Assembly (NCBI GenBank): GCA_015472025.1
Contig: BNHL01000001.1
Coordinates: 2,654,001 to 2,718,000 of the forward strand
DNA length: 64,000 bases
Direction of reading: 5' to 3'
Origin: Cytophagales bacterium WSM2-2
GTDB lineage: Bacteria; Bacteroidota; Bacteroidia; Cytophagales; Cyclobacteriaceae
This document shows positions 34,970-44,419 of this stretch, in pieces; within the stretch, counting starts at the first letter, position 1, and the number at the start of each line of letters is the position of its first letter. A program made the translations under genes and the position numbers. The notes beneath the pieces were generated by a model. It did no database searches and was not told the origin of the DNA. It saw only the letters and a program-made list of their open reading frames with translations.

Positions 34970-36493
34970 ATGGAGAGAAAACAGACTGCTAAGCAGGTCG
35001 ACCGCCATGCCAGCCCCCCGGCAAGCCTGACCAGGCAAAAACTGCATGAAGATATCAGTGAGAATGAGCAACGCTATCGCGACCTGGTAGAGCATTTGCC
35101 TTTGGGCATTGCGGTCTTGAGCGAAGGGAAAGTGGCATTTATCAATGTCTCCGGTGCGCGTATGATGGGGGCCGAAAAACCGGAAGATATGATCGGCCTG
35201 GACTACAAAGGATTCGTTTACCCGGAGTTTCATGAGATCGCGTCCAAGCGAATCTCGGAGGTACATAAGGGCGAGCCTGCCCCAGCCATGGAGCAGAAAT
35301 ACGTAAGGCTTGACGGGAAGGTCATTGATGTGGAAGTTTCCTCTTATCCGTTTATCTATCACCACAAGCCTGCGGTGCAAATCATAGTGAAAGACATTAC
35401 GGAACAAAAGGAAAGTCGTCAGGCGATAAAAAAAACAGAAACGCTTTTCACCCAGCTGTTCCAGGTATCGCCTATGGCAATTGTCATGCTGGATAGCGAG
35501 GGAAATGTGGCACAAGCCAATCCTGGATTCGAAAAAATGTTTGGCTACTCTATTGACGAGCTTAAAGGAAAAGGTCTCAACCAGAGCATTGTTCCCGATG
35601 TTTTAGCTTCTGAAGGGAATGACCTGAACTCGCTTATATCAACGCAGCAAGTAGTTCGTATTGAAACCAAGCGTAAGCGCAAAGATGGCGCACTCATTTC
35701 GGTGATCATTTATGGGTTGCCTGTACACTACGAAGACAAAACGATAGGCATATTTGGTGTGTACGTAGACATTACTGAACAGAAAAAAGTGGAAGAGGAG
35801 TTGAAAGTTCGTAATACCGAGCTTGACAACTTCGTATATAAAGTTTCGCATGACTTGCGGGCACCGTTATCTTCTGTGCTTGGCCTCGTGAACCTCGCCA
35901 AACTTCCGGGCAATAGTGATAACCCGGCAGAATACCTGGATGTAATCGGTCAGAAAGTAGGTCAGCTGGATCATTTTATCACGGACGTTCTCAGTCATTC
36001 TAAAAACCTGAAACTGGAAATCAAAATTGAGATGATCAATTTCAGGAGTTTGATTGATCAGACATTTACGGACCTTGGATATCTCAAAGGAGCGGAGGAA
36101 ATCATCCGGAGTGTGACAGTGGAGGGCGTGCCTTTCTTCAGTGACCGTTGGCGCATCGCAGAAATTTTCAGAAACCTGATCTCTAATGCGATTAAATACC
36201 GGAATTTCCGCAGGACGGATTCAGAAATCAATGTCCGCATCAGCATCACGGAAGATGAAGCTATTATCACTTTTGGGGATAATGGTATTGGAATAGAACC
36301 TGCCAACCTGGATAAGATATTCAACATGTTTTACCGTGCCAGTGTGCAATCCGATGGTTCGGGACTAGGCTTATATATCGTGAAGAACGCCATCGAAAAA
36401 CTGAACGGACAAATTCAGGTGACGAGCAAGTATACAGAAGGCACCACGTTTATCATTAACCTGCCCAATCGGGCACTGGCAACAGCAGAATAA
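34970..36493 (+). CDS. Soluble sensor histidine kinase with two PAS domains
   Basis: 507 aa from the ATG giving MERKQTAKQ; a TTG two codons earlier is possible. PAS-A (about residues 28-145, YRDLVEHLPLGIAVLSEGKVAFINVSG) and PAS-B (about 150-275, FQVSPMAIVMLDSEGNVAQANPGFEKMFGY with its PAC segment VYVDITEQKKVEEEL) lead into LDNFVYKVSHDLRAPLSSVLGL and an ATPase domain with FRNLISNAIKYR, FGDNGIGIEPANLDKIF and GSGLGLYIVKNAIEKLNG. No membrane segment is seen. The next gene follows by 14 bp and may be co-expressed. No response regulator is nearby. Confidence 0.9.
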   Translation: MERKQTAKQVDRHASPPASLTRQKLHEDISENEQRYRDLVEHLPLGIAVLSEGKVAFINVSGARMMGAEKPEDMIGLDYKGFVYPEFHEIASKRISEVHKGEPAPAMEQKYVRLDGKVIDVEVSSYPFIYHHKPAVQIIVKDITEQKESRQAIKKTETLFTQLFQVSPMAIVMLDSEGNVAQANPGFEKMFGYSIDELKGKGLNQSIVPDVLASEGNDLNSLISTQQVVRIETKRKRKDGALISVIIYGLPVHYEDKTIGIFGVYVDITEQKKVEEELKVRNTELDNFVYKVSHDLRAPLSSVLGLVNLAKLPGNSDNPAEYLDVIGQKVGQLDHFITDVLSHSKNLKLEIKIEMINFRSLIDQTFTDLGYLKGAEEIIRSVTVEGVPFFSDRWRIAEIFRNLISNAIKYRNFRRTDSEINVRISITEDEAIITFGDNGIGIEPANLDKIFNMFYRASVQSDGSGLGLYIVKNAIEKLNGQIQVTSKYTEGTTFIINLPNRALATAE

Positions 36494-36507
36494 CCTTTTA
36501 TTTTTTT

Positions 36508-37674
36508 ATGAAGCTTACAGAAGTCATCACTCCCGATGATCGCAAAGAGTTTTTGCAATTGCCTTTGCGGCTGTACCGAAATTATCCAAAGTGGATCAGG
36601 CCGCTTGACAAGGATGTAGAGTCGGCCTTTGATTCCGAAAAAAATAAATCCTTCCGGCATGGTGAATGCATTCGCTGGATTTTAAAAAATGATGACGGAA
36701 CTACTATTGGACGTGTAGCTGCTTTTGTCGACAATAAAATTGTAAACAAAGGAAATGACCAGCCAACCGGTGGAATGGGTTTCTTCGAATGTATAGAAGA
36801 CAAGGCGGCTGCGTTCTTGCTTTTTGATCAATGTAAGCAATGGCTGCAGAGCAAGGGAATGGAAGCCATGGACGGTCCTGTCAATTTTGGCAGTCGTGAG
36901 CGATGGTGGGGGCTCCTCGTTGAAGGATACGATAAAGAGCCTAACTATCAGTGCAACTATAATCCACCCTTCTACAAAGATTTCTTTGAGGCTTACGGAT
37001 TCCAGGTTTATTTTTATCAACTGACCTTTGGAAGAAGAGTTGTCGGCCCGCTGGACGAGCGTCTTTATGCTAAAGCAAAATTGATTGCCCAGGATAATTC
37101 TTATAGTTTTCGATTCCTGCCCAAAAAAGAGTGGAGTAAGCTTGCAGATATGATTCGTGAGGTATACAATAAAGCATGGGCTAACCGCGGTGAACTTCCA
37201 GAACTTTCTGAACAGCAAGCCAAAGTGATTGTGAAACAAATGAAACCAATCATGGACGAAAAATTGATCTGGTTCGGGTATTACAATAACGAACCCATTG
37301 CGTTCTTCTTATCATTGCCGGAAGTGAACCAGATATTCAAACACCTGGATGGCAAACTGAATTTGATCGGCAAACTGAAGTTTGTATGGCATCAATTTCG
37401 CAAGACTAATCGTAAGGCTTTCGGAGTTTTGTTTGGCGTAGTGCCGGCACACCAGGGCAAAGGTGTAGACGGTGCAATTATTGAATCCTTCCGCCATGTT
37501 CACCAATACAAGTATCACCGTTACGATGAGTACGAAATGAACTGGATAGGAGATTTTAACACCAAAATGATTCGCGTGGTGGAGCAGATCAATACGGTTG
37601 TCACAAAAAGGCACGCCACTTACCGTAAGTTGTTTGATGAGACTAAACCCTTCAAACGCTTTCCCATAAAATAG
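36508..37674 (+). CDS. Large acetyltransferase-like protein (388 aa)
   Basis: The C-terminal half resembles a GNAT fold: FGVLFGVVPAHQGKGVDGAIIESF contains the Q/R-x-x-G-x-G/A acetyl-CoA loop (HQGKGVDG). The N-terminal half (FLQLPLRLYRNYPKWIRPLDKDVESAFD, GPVNFGSRERWWGLLVEGYD) matches a conserved Bacteroidota protein of the YghO type. Substrate and pathway are unknown. It sits 14 bp downstream of a PAS histidine kinase. The acetyltransferase role is inferred from the motif only. Confidence 0.7.
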   Translation: MKLTEVITPDDRKEFLQLPLRLYRNYPKWIRPLDKDVESAFDSEKNKSFRHGECIRWILKNDDGTTIGRVAAFVDNKIVNKGNDQPTGGMGFFECIEDKAAAFLLFDQCKQWLQSKGMEAMDGPVNFGSRERWWGLLVEGYDKEPNYQCNYNPPFYKDFFEAYGFQVYFYQLTFGRRVVGPLDERLYAKAKLIAQDNSYSFRFLPKKEWSKLADMIREVYNKAWANRGELPELSEQQAKVIVKQMKPIMDEKLIWFGYYNNEPIAFFLSLPEVNQIFKHLDGKLNLIGKLKFVWHQFRKTNRKAFGVLFGVVPAHQGKGVDGAIIESFRHVHQYKYHRYDEYEMNWIGDFNTKMIRVVEQINTVVTKRHATYRKLFDETKPFKRFPIK

Positions 37675-37728
37675 AGAGTAGTCTGAAATATTTTAATATC
37701 TTAGTCGGGTAAACATTTTTGGGTTGGC

Positions 37729-38166
37729 ATGGAAAGTAAAACCTTATCTTGGTTAAAAGTGACCACTGGCTTCCAGTTTCTCACAGCAGCCGTTCACTCC
37801 GTCAGTCTCATCACCTCACCTCAAGGGAAAAATGAGATGGAGAAGCAATTGATTGATATGATGACAAACTACCGGATGGACATGGGAGCGGGTATCCACC
37901 GAAGCATGGATGAACTTGTTACAGCGCTTAGTTCGTGCTTCTCTCTTCTTTACCTTCTTGGAGCGTTAATCAATTTGTATTTGATACGCGTAAAAGCCCC
38001 GGCCGATCTGACCAAAGGACTCTTGGGGATTGAAACCCTTGTTTTCGGAATCACTTTTGTAATCGTGGCCTTCCTGACTTTTTTACCCCCAATTATCTTA
38101 ACAGGTCTTGTGTTTGCATTGCTGGCGATCTGTTATTTCAGGCTGGGTAAGGCTTCCAGATTATAA
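37729..38166 (+). CDS. Hypothetical multi-pass membrane protein (145 aa)
   Basis: Hydrophobic segments are near residues 9-27, 66-90 (LSSCFSLLYLLGALINLYLI), 100-120 (LLGIETLVFGITFVIVAFLTFL) and 122-140, giving about four transmembrane helices. There is a more polar loop with MEKQLIDMMTNYRMDMGAG. It resembles small LIC_13387-type membrane proteins but with no known activity. Its last bases overlap the end of the convergent VOC gene. Confidence 0.7.
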   Translation: MESKTLSWLKVTTGFQFLTAAVHSVSLITSPQGKNEMEKQLIDMMTNYRMDMGAGIHRSMDELVTALSSCFSLLYLLGALINLYLIRVKAPADLTKGLLGIETLVFGITFVIVAFLTFLPPIILTGLVFALLAICYFRLGKASRL

Positions 38167-38580
38167 AATCAGATTATCATTTTCATCCATTTTCCAAAGC
38201 GGATTGTGCGCTACTTCAAACAAGTGCCCGTCTAAATCCTTGAAATATCCGCTGTAGCCGCCCCAGTAAACTTTTTGAGCTGACTTGATGATGGTGGCAC
38301 CGTTCTTCTTCGCTTCCGCCAATACTTCATCAACTTCTTTCTCAGACTTCGCATTGAACGACAATGTTATCCCTGAAAAACCTGTAGGCGTATTCTTGAC
38401 AGTTGCATCATCAGCTAAATCTTGCCGTGGATGTAACGACAGCGTTATTCCACCTAGTGGAAAGAGTGCTAGCTCATCCATGCTGGCGGCTGACTTTTTC
38501 CACCCGAGCGATTCGAAGAAAGCAACTGACCTCTTGAAGTCGTTTACTCCCAACGTGATCAGATTTAATTTCTGTCGCAT
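38161..38580 (-). CDS. VOC (glyoxalase/bleomycin-resistance) family protein
   Basis: 139 aa with the paired beta-alpha-beta-beta-beta units of the fold: LNLITLGVNDFKRSVAFFESLGWKK at the start and WGGYSGYFKDLDGHLFEVAHNP at the end, which includes the usual metal-site Glu (LFEVAHN). Members are metal-dependent isomerases, dioxygenases or drug-binding proteins; which applies here cannot be told. It lies 6 bp before the 38587 gene stop and may be read in the same direction as a weak operon. Confidence 0.85.
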   Translation of the reverse strand: MRQKLNLITLGVNDFKRSVAFFESLGWKKSAASMDELALFPLGGITLSLHPRQDLADDATVKNTPTGFSGITLSFNAKSEKEVDEVLAEAKKNGATIIKSAQKVYWGGYSGYFKDLDGHLFEVAHNPLWKMDENDNLIL

Positions 38581-38586
38581 AATTCG

Positions 38587-40143
38587 TTAGTGTGCACTTA
38601 GTTTATTAATAAAGAAAACTCTTAACTCTGTATTTCCCGATTTGACGGCCTGGATGCCATACACCAGGAAGTGGTTTCCATACCAGTAGTCCACTTTACT
38701 GGTACGTGTGCTGTTCTTCACAATTTCTTCACCCTCCAATGCCTTCATCGGGTTTTGCATAGTACCTTCAATAACCTGCTCTCCTTTAATGATCTTCGTG
38801 CGAATCAGGTTTTCAAACATATAGACCAGGACTATATGGTCTTTGCCAGGAAGAATTTTTACGAACTGCTCTAATTGGAAACTCTTGATGCCATTGATTT
38901 CAAAACTATTATCCCAAATGAGCTTGGCGTCTTTGTCGAAACCTAAAGCAACTGCGTGTGTGTATTGAAAACCATCAAACACGAAGTTGTTTTGATACGG
39001 GGTACTTCCTATCCTGTTCGATATGCCGTATGTCCAGGGCGAGTACACGTTCCCGTAATTAGCTACTCCTAGCGGATTGGCCCGCGCATTAGTATAGGAA
39101 GCATAGAAAGCCTCTCCGAGCATGATGTACTGGTCCTGGTAAGGGATCAATTCATGCACCAGGAACCTGTAGTTAAATTTAACTTTCTTGCCCTTGATTC
39201 TCCTGCGTTCGATACGTTCTTTTACACGTTTCTCACGCTTGGCTTTCATGTAGTGGAAAAAGTTTCGTAGGTCAGCAAAGTTGTAGTAGTGTATCGCATA
39301 TTCGCCGAATGGATTTACATCAGCAACAAAAATCCCTCGCGCATACTGCGTATTTCTTCCGTAAACCCCGGCGATAATCTGATTATCGTTAACCATTTTA
39401 GCGGCACGCCCAAAGATCAGATTTTTCCTTTCTTCAGGTTCTACAACCACAGTCTTAATCAAATCACCCTCATTGTTGAAGCTCCGGATCCAGATACATT
39501 TTCGCCGGGAGGAATTCTTGGCACTCACGACTACATCAACATTTCCTCCTGGATAAGTTTTCATCTGGGTAATTTCTCCCTGCTCATTGAGAAAGCCAGG
39601 CAGTAGCTTCGAAAGCCCCGTCTTTAAGGAATACCAAAGAACAATGGGCCTGAAGTTGAAATAACCCCCAATCAAAAAAGTCTCATTACCGGCTACAAAT
39701 TCTGTAGCGTTGAATGAAACAACATTGTTCAGTGGCAGCGCAACATAGCTGCCGTCTTTGGGACTCAATGTATACAATAGAAACCCGAGCTGACCTTGAG
39801 GCGGCTTGAAAAAAAAGTAAATCTTCTGTTCAAGCATACTGACACTCGCCAACGAATTTCCCTTGGGGACTCCCATAAACCCTCTCCATTGAACTTGCAA
39901 TGCAGTGTCAAGCTTCATGACTTCAACCTGGTCTTTAGTTGAACCAATCGGTCCCAGATAGAAGCGGTACAATAAAATTCCGGAGGAATCGAGAGGCAGT
40001 ATCGAGAATGCTTCTCGGTCGCTCGCGACTTTAAGCTCAATTCGGTTGTTTTGCTCGATTTGCGCTTTTGCCCAACTGCTAACTAAGCATAAGGTGAAAA
40101 AAACTGCCTTATTCAGCTTTGATTTTATTGATGTAAAAAACAT
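38587..40143 (-). CDS. Secreted protein of unknown function, paralogue 2
   Basis: About 518 aa from the ATG giving MFFTSIKSKLNKAVFFTLCLVSSWAKAQ, a signal peptide; a longer reading places hydrophilic residues first. It shares order and phrases with the upstream gene: IYGRN-type GVYGRN, FFHYMKAKREKRVKERIERRRIKGK, a glycine/asparagine/tyrosine loop, and an identical style of ending (VFFINKLSAH). The fold is likely a beta-propeller or beta-rich secreted protein with a helical insert. It overlaps the upstream gene by 35 nt. No function is known. Confidence 0.7.
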   Translation of the reverse strand: MFFTSIKSKLNKAVFFTLCLVSSWAKAQIEQNNRIELKVASDREAFSILPLDSSGILLYRFYLGPIGSTKDQVEVMKLDTALQVQWRGFMGVPKGNSLASVSMLEQKIYFFFKPPQGQLGFLLYTLSPKDGSYVALPLNNVVSFNATEFVAGNETFLIGGYFNFRPIVLWYSLKTGLSKLLPGFLNEQGEITQMKTYPGGNVDVVVSAKNSSRRKCIWIRSFNNEGDLIKTVVVEPEERKNLIFGRAAKMVNDNQIIAGVYGRNTQYARGIFVADVNPFGEYAIHYYNFADLRNFFHYMKAKREKRVKERIERRRIKGKKVKFNYRFLVHELIPYQDQYIMLGEAFYASYTNARANPLGVANYGNVYSPWTYGISNRIGSTPYQNNFVFDGFQYTHAVALGFDKDAKLIWDNSFEINGIKSFQLEQFVKILPGKDHIVLVYMFENLIRTKIIKGEQVIEGTMQNPMKALEGEEIVKNSTRTSKVDYWYGNHFLVYGIQAVKSGNTELRVFFINKLSAH

Positions 40144-41728
40144 CGCGTGATTTTTTTTCTTGCTCGTTACGTACCGTATGATAGCCATACACATAGAAAA
40201 ATCTACCGTACCACGCGCGAATACTACTGTCGTCACGTGTCTCGGAACGAATAACTTCAGTCTTATTTTTTAGTTCAGGCTTAACCTTCGCTTCTTTGAT
40301 CGTGTCACTTTCGGTTATATATGCCTTAACAGTAATTTCCTTCTCATCCTTGGAAACCATCGTAATGATACCATGATGGCTCACATAGTCAGATACTTGC
40401 TCCTTCGATGCCACTTTAATATCCGGTAATTTCATAGAATAGTCACTGGTCAGTTTGCCTAGCGCATCAAAAAACAAAACAGCTGAACTGAGCATACGTG
40501 TGTCACTGACTACAGGCGGGCTATTGTAAGGCAGTGCGTACGGGTTGTAGTATCGAGAAGGGAAGTTATAGGAAGGAAATCCGTACGGATTGTAGAGAGA
40601 GTAAGGATTGCTATAACCATAGGGCGAATTTGAGCGATTATACCCCGAAGAAGGATCATACGCTTCCCCGAGAAAACTAAACCCGTTGGGAGTCTCATCG
40701 ATTTTTAAGACCGAAAGACTAGCCCGGAACTCTGGATTTTTTCCAGCTCTCCTGCGCTCTTCAGCTTTGGCCTTTATTTTCGCTACCCGTTTGGGTTTAA
40801 GGTATTCCAGGAAATGACTGAGTTGAGCAAAATCATAATAGTTTACAACCTGCTCCTTGAATGGATCGACCACCACTGAGAAAACACCAGCTGCCTGCTT
40901 TCCTGAATTGTAAGTCCAGACCCCGATGATGATCATTTCATCGTGTATGAGTGAACTGGTGATAGCTTCGATAATGGTTTTGCCTTCCTCTACAGGAATC
41001 ATATCATCGACTAACAACACACCCGTCTCATCAAATGTTTTGACTATCAGTTTTCTCTCTTTAGCCGAGTATCTTCCAGCCATCAGTAGCGCATTGAAAG
41101 TATCGTTACTGTTAACCCGAACGTCCATTAATTCTACATTCGATTCACTAATTCCCGGAACAATCTTCAGTACCTCGCTTGAGATGTCGTACAGCAACAA
41201 CGCAGGTTGCTTGCTGATATAACCACCGAAAATAGCCTTGCCTTTCATTACAGAAAAATGTGTGAAGTGAATATTCACTTCCGGCTTGATCGTATGCTGT
41301 TTGATAGTTTGATCGGCCAGTACTTCCGTAAGGTTGAGATTCTGTGCTGCATTTTCCGGCTCGTGAAAGAGTAGATAAACGTTCCCATCGCGGTAATCAT
41401 GACCAAGAATATTCATCCGCTGGTTTACCGTTATTTTGGAATTAAACTTTTCCTGCAACGCACTGTCGAGCAAAATGACCTCCCATGTTTTTTTTCCATC
41501 CTCATACTTTTCAGTGTCACGCACAAGAGCAATTCCCTTTTCGCCCATCGGGATGAGGATGAATTCGTGATCACTCCCTTTATGCTCGTGTTCATAGCGG
41601 GCGGGCTGTGACAACTGGGCAAACAGATCGATGCAGGCGAAAAGAGTGATAAAGAGTGGTAGTTTGCGAATCGCAACCCCGGAGAGATGAGTAAACATAG
41701 CTAGGTCACAGCCACAGTTTTTTTTCAT
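40109..41728 (-). CDS. Secreted protein of unknown function, paralogue 1
   Basis: 539 aa; an export signal is near residues 18-37 (AIRKLPLFITLFACIDLFAQ). The stop of the EVE gene overlaps its ATG by four bases, which supports the long start. A Tyr/Asn/Pro-rich stretch (near residues 380-420, PYGYSNPYSLYNPYGFPSYN) is much richer in these residues than in the paralogue. A basic helical segment (FLEYLKPKRVAKIKAKAEERRR) and the ending VFYINKIKAE are shared with it. The role is unknown; it may be a surface or adhesin-like protein. Confidence 0.7.
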   Translation of the reverse strand: MKKNCGCDLAMFTHLSGVAIRKLPLFITLFACIDLFAQLSQPARYEHEHKGSDHEFILIPMGEKGIALVRDTEKYEDGKKTWEVILLDSALQEKFNSKITVNQRMNILGHDYRDGNVYLLFHEPENAAQNLNLTEVLADQTIKQHTIKPEVNIHFTHFSVMKGKAIFGGYISKQPALLLYDISSEVLKIVPGISESNVELMDVRVNSNDTFNALLMAGRYSAKERKLIVKTFDETGVLLVDDMIPVEEGKTIIEAITSSLIHDEMIIIGVWTYNSGKQAAGVFSVVVDPFKEQVVNYYDFAQLSHFLEYLKPKRVAKIKAKAEERRRAGKNPEFRASLSVLKIDETPNGFSFLGEAYDPSSGYNRSNSPYGYSNPYSLYNPYGFPSYNFPSRYYNPYALPYNSPPVVSDTRMLSSAVLFFDALGKLTSDYSMKLPDIKVASKEQVSDYVSHHGIITMVSKDEKEITVKAYITESDTIKEAKVKPELKNKTEVIRSETRDDSSIRAWYGRFFYVYGYHTVRNEQEKKSRDVFYINKIKAE

Positions 41729-42126
41729 GCTTCACTCATGGTCATCACCAGGTCGAACTCCTCTTTCTTCACGGCTTGTACCGACAAGCGGGCAGCCCGA
41801 ACCAGGTACATGTTTGACAACCGTTTGTCTGCTTTGATCATACTCAGGCTAACCGGGCTTTTTAATTTTTTCTTATATCCAATCTCCACGGCAATCCACT
41901 CTTTATCTTTCGGATCTGGAAAAAATTCTTTGGTGATCTCGGCGATACCAACGATTGCTTTGTCCTCACCACTATGGTAGACAAATGCAAGGTCGCCTTT
42001 TTTCATTGCCTTCAGGTTGTTGCGTGCCTGAAAATTGCGTACCCCATCCCACGTGGTTTTCTTATCACGCATCAAATCATCGCAAGAGTAAGTTCCGGGT
42101 TCAGTTTTTACAAGCCAGTAGTTCAT
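41725..42126 (-). CDS. EVE-domain protein
   Basis: 133 aa, the usual size. The sequence MNYWLVKTEPGTYSCDDLMRDKKTTWDGVRNFQARNNLKAMKKGD is the hallmark of EVE (thymocyte nuclear protein 1-like) proteins, which share the PUA/ASCH fold and bind modified bases in DNA or RNA. EVE domains also occur in restriction-type defence proteins, but this stand-alone form is widespread and its ligand is unsettled. It is the first gene of the run ending in the two secreted paralogues. Confidence 0.92.
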   Translation of the reverse strand: MNYWLVKTEPGTYSCDDLMRDKKTTWDGVRNFQARNNLKAMKKGDLAFVYHSGEDKAIVGIAEITKEFFPDPKDKEWIAVEIGYKKKLKSPVSLSMIKADKRLSNMYLVRAARLSVQAVKKEEFDLVMTMSEA

Positions 42127-42202
42127 AGATGTGCCGGTTAGTTGTTAAAAAGAAAGTTACACAAAAAAGTAAATTGGTAATTTTAGGGATTAAGAATTTA
42201 GA

Positions 42203-43168
42203 ATGAAGGTATTGGTCATCCGTTTCTCTTCCATTGGAGACATAGTTCTTACAACGCCAGTGCCACGTTGCCTCAAGACTCAATTGGACAACGTGGAGGT
42301 GCATTACGCGACCAAAGCACAGTACAAATCGATTTTGGAAAGCAACCCTTACATCGACAAACTCTTTCTGTTGAATGATGATCTGGCGGTATTGACTGAA
42401 GAATTAAAGAAGGAGAACTATGATGTGGTGATAGACCTTCACAATAACCTGCGCACGCGTATCCTTAAATGGAAGCTGGGTGTAAAAGCATTTAGTTTCA
42501 ACAAGCTCAATATCGAGAAGTGGCTGATGGTGAATCTGAAAATCAACAAGCTTCCCGATGTTCACATAGTTGACCGCTACCTCGCTACTACGGAATCATT
42601 GGGTATTAAAAATGATGCGCTCGGGCTGGATTACTTCATTCCCGAAAAAGACGAAGTCCCGTGGGACTGGTTTCCCGAAACACATCAACGCGGATTTGTA
42701 GCGTATGCTATCGGTGCCCAGCACGAGACAAAAAAGTTACCACTGGATCGCATGATTGAATTGTGCCGGAAAATAAACAGGCCAATCACATTACTGGGGG
42801 GAAAGGAAGATTTTGAGAATGCAGAAAAGATTAAGGCAGCATTTGAAAATGAAAATCCCGGGGTCATCTTCAATGCTTGCGGGAAATTCAACCTTAACCA
42901 ATCAGCCGATGCTGTGAGAAAAGCTGAGATTGTCTTCTCTCACGATACAGGTCTCATGCATATTGCTGCTGCTCTGAAGAAAGAAGTGTACAGCATCTGG
43001 GGAAATACAATTCCTGCATTTGGGATGTACCCTTACCGGACAAAATTTCATTCAATGGAAAACAAAAACCTGGGCTGTCGTCCGTGTTCAAAGATTGGTT
43101 ATCATAAATGCCCCAAAGGTCATTTTAAGTGCATGAACGATATGCAATTTGACTTTACGCTGAAGTAA
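42203..43168 (+). CDS. Glycosyltransferase family 9 (ADP-heptose:LPS heptosyltransferase-like)
   Basis: 321 aa. The start MKVLVIRFSSIGDIVLTTPVPRCLK and the C-terminal donor-site region (FSHDTGLMHIAAALKKEVYSIWGNTIPAFGMYPY) are typical of GT9, which transfers ADP-heptose to lipid A core sugars on the inner face of the membrane. A Cys cluster near the end (LGCRPCSKIGYHKCPKGHFKC) is common in Bacteroidota members. It is divergent from the EVE gene and ends directly against the convergent DinB-like gene. Confidence 0.9.
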   Translation: MKVLVIRFSSIGDIVLTTPVPRCLKTQLDNVEVHYATKAQYKSILESNPYIDKLFLLNDDLAVLTEELKKENYDVVIDLHNNLRTRILKWKLGVKAFSFNKLNIEKWLMVNLKINKLPDVHIVDRYLATTESLGIKNDALGLDYFIPEKDEVPWDWFPETHQRGFVAYAIGAQHETKKLPLDRMIELCRKINRPITLLGGKEDFENAEKIKAAFENENPGVIFNACGKFNLNQSADAVRKAEIVFSHDTGLMHIAAALKKEVYSIWGNTIPAFGMYPYRTKFHSMENKNLGCRPCSKIGYHKCPKGHFKCMNDMQFDFTLK

Positions 43169-43756
43169 TCAGAGAACAGCCGACACCTTATTTCCTTTGC
43201 TCACATAAACCGGTAAATTCCTTTTCGCCTGACGCATATGTCTTTCATTATGTGCGATCAAGAATTGAAAAGTATCGCCAAGCTTCATTTTGATCCATCG
43301 TGAAATGGAAGTAGCAATCCGGATTTTATTCAGGTCTTTAGATCGGGCCATTCTCAGGCAATTCAAGAGTGTCTCCTGTTGATGGATAAATTCTGCAACT
43401 ACCACATGAGCATCCAGTTCGGGTTGAGGTGAGTAGTCCTTAAAAGTTGTAATCTTCTTTTTACCTGTATCCGGACTCATCATTTTAGTGAAGTACGCTC
43501 CAAGCCACGAACTCTTGAATTTTCCACTCTTGTCGGGTAAATCCAATGTCAGTGCTTTCTTGATCTCGGGCAAGTAATAATTTCCGTAGCGGTTGAGGTG
43601 CTCAAGGCACTGTGCTATGCTCCAGCCGCCATTCGCTGCCGGTCTAAGCAAGGCTTCATCATTCAGGTTTTGAAAAGAACGAATGGCCTCGCTCATGTGC
43701 GATTCGACCTGTTCTTCAAGGCGGTCAATTAATTCTTTTGTTGCGATTGCTTTCAT
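43169..43756 (-). CDS. DinB/DUF664-like four-helix metalloprotein
   Basis: 195 aa. Histidines in NGGWSIAQCLEHLNRYGNYY and FLIAHNERHMRQAKR stand where DinB-family proteins bind a metal ion in a four-helix bundle. The family includes thiol transferases (bacillithiol or mycothiol types) and uncharacterised stress proteins. Which substrate is used here is unknown. Confidence 0.85.
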   Translation of the reverse strand: MKAIATKELIDRLEEQVESHMSEAIRSFQNLNDEALLRPAANGGWSIAQCLEHLNRYGNYYLPEIKKALTLDLPDKSGKFKSSWLGAYFTKMMSPDTGKKKITTFKDYSPQPELDAHVVVAEFIHQQETLLNCLRMARSKDLNKIRIATSISRWIKMKLGDTFQFLIAHNERHMRQAKRNLPVYVSKGNKVSAVL

Positions 43757-43827
43757 AATAGTTACGTCTGATTATGTAGCAAAGGAAATGCACACCAGGA
43801 AACAAGTTCTTGGCAAATACCAACATT

Positions 43828-44415
43828 TTAGATTTTTACCGAATTGATAAGCTTGCTGAAATTGGTGGCATCAATGCCAATATAGTTCGCCAGGTACTTA
43901 TGTGGAACCAATTGTAAAATGTGGGGACTGCGTTTGAGGAGTGATCTGAATTTTTCCTCCGATGAAAAACACTGTAGTTCAGCCATACGCTCCAGCAAGC
44001 CGGATAATGCCTGCGCAGTTCCCTTCTGAACAAAAGAAGCAATAGCAGGCCTGGTTTTCATCAACTGGTGGATGTCCTGTGCCGATGCCCGGATAAAAAA
44101 GGAAGGTGTCAGCGTTTCAAAAGAATATTTCGATGGCTGCTGCAGAAGGAATGAATCCATTACCCCGCCAAAAGATGGAGGATAAATAAAAACGAGGGTA
44201 GCCTCCCTTTGTTGTTCATCAAAGTAGAAAACGCGTTGAACACCATCGATGACGAAGTAGAGGTATTTTTCAACGTCACCGGATTGCGTGAGGATTTCTT
44301 TTCGTTTGGCTTCGAATGGTTTCCAGATGGAGGCGAGCGAGTCCCAGTCCTCTTCGGGTAAAGGGTGAGATAAGTCAACCAGTTTTCGCAGCGATTGAAT
44401 TGCGTCAGGCACCAT
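43828..44415 (-). CDS. Crp/Fnr-family transcriptional regulator
   Basis: 195 aa. The N-terminal cyclic-nucleotide-binding fold contains the beta-roll segments ILTQSGDVEKYLYFVIDGVQRVFYFDEQQREATL and IYPPSFGGVMDSF. The C-terminal helix-turn-helix is YLANYIGIDATNFSKLINSVKI, short as in many Bacteroidota members. No Cys ligand set for an iron-sulfur cluster is present, so it is probably not an Fnr oxygen sensor. It begins 5 bp after the purF stop, so it is likely expressed with purF. Confidence 0.9.
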   Translation of the reverse strand: MVPDAIQSLRKLVDLSHPLPEEDWDSLASIWKPFEAKRKEILTQSGDVEKYLYFVIDGVQRVFYFDEQQREATLVFIYPPSFGGVMDSFLLQQPSKYSFETLTPSFFIRASAQDIHQLMKTRPAIASFVQKGTAQALSGLLERMAELQCFSSEEKFRSLLKRSPHILQLVPHKYLANYIGIDATNFSKLINSVKI

Positions 44416-44419
44416 GCCG

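Noticed and set aside
38161-38166. Overlap of the small membrane protein and the VOC gene as an antisense arrangement with function
   Set aside because: A six-base convergent overlap of stop codons is common in compact genomes and needs no special explanation.
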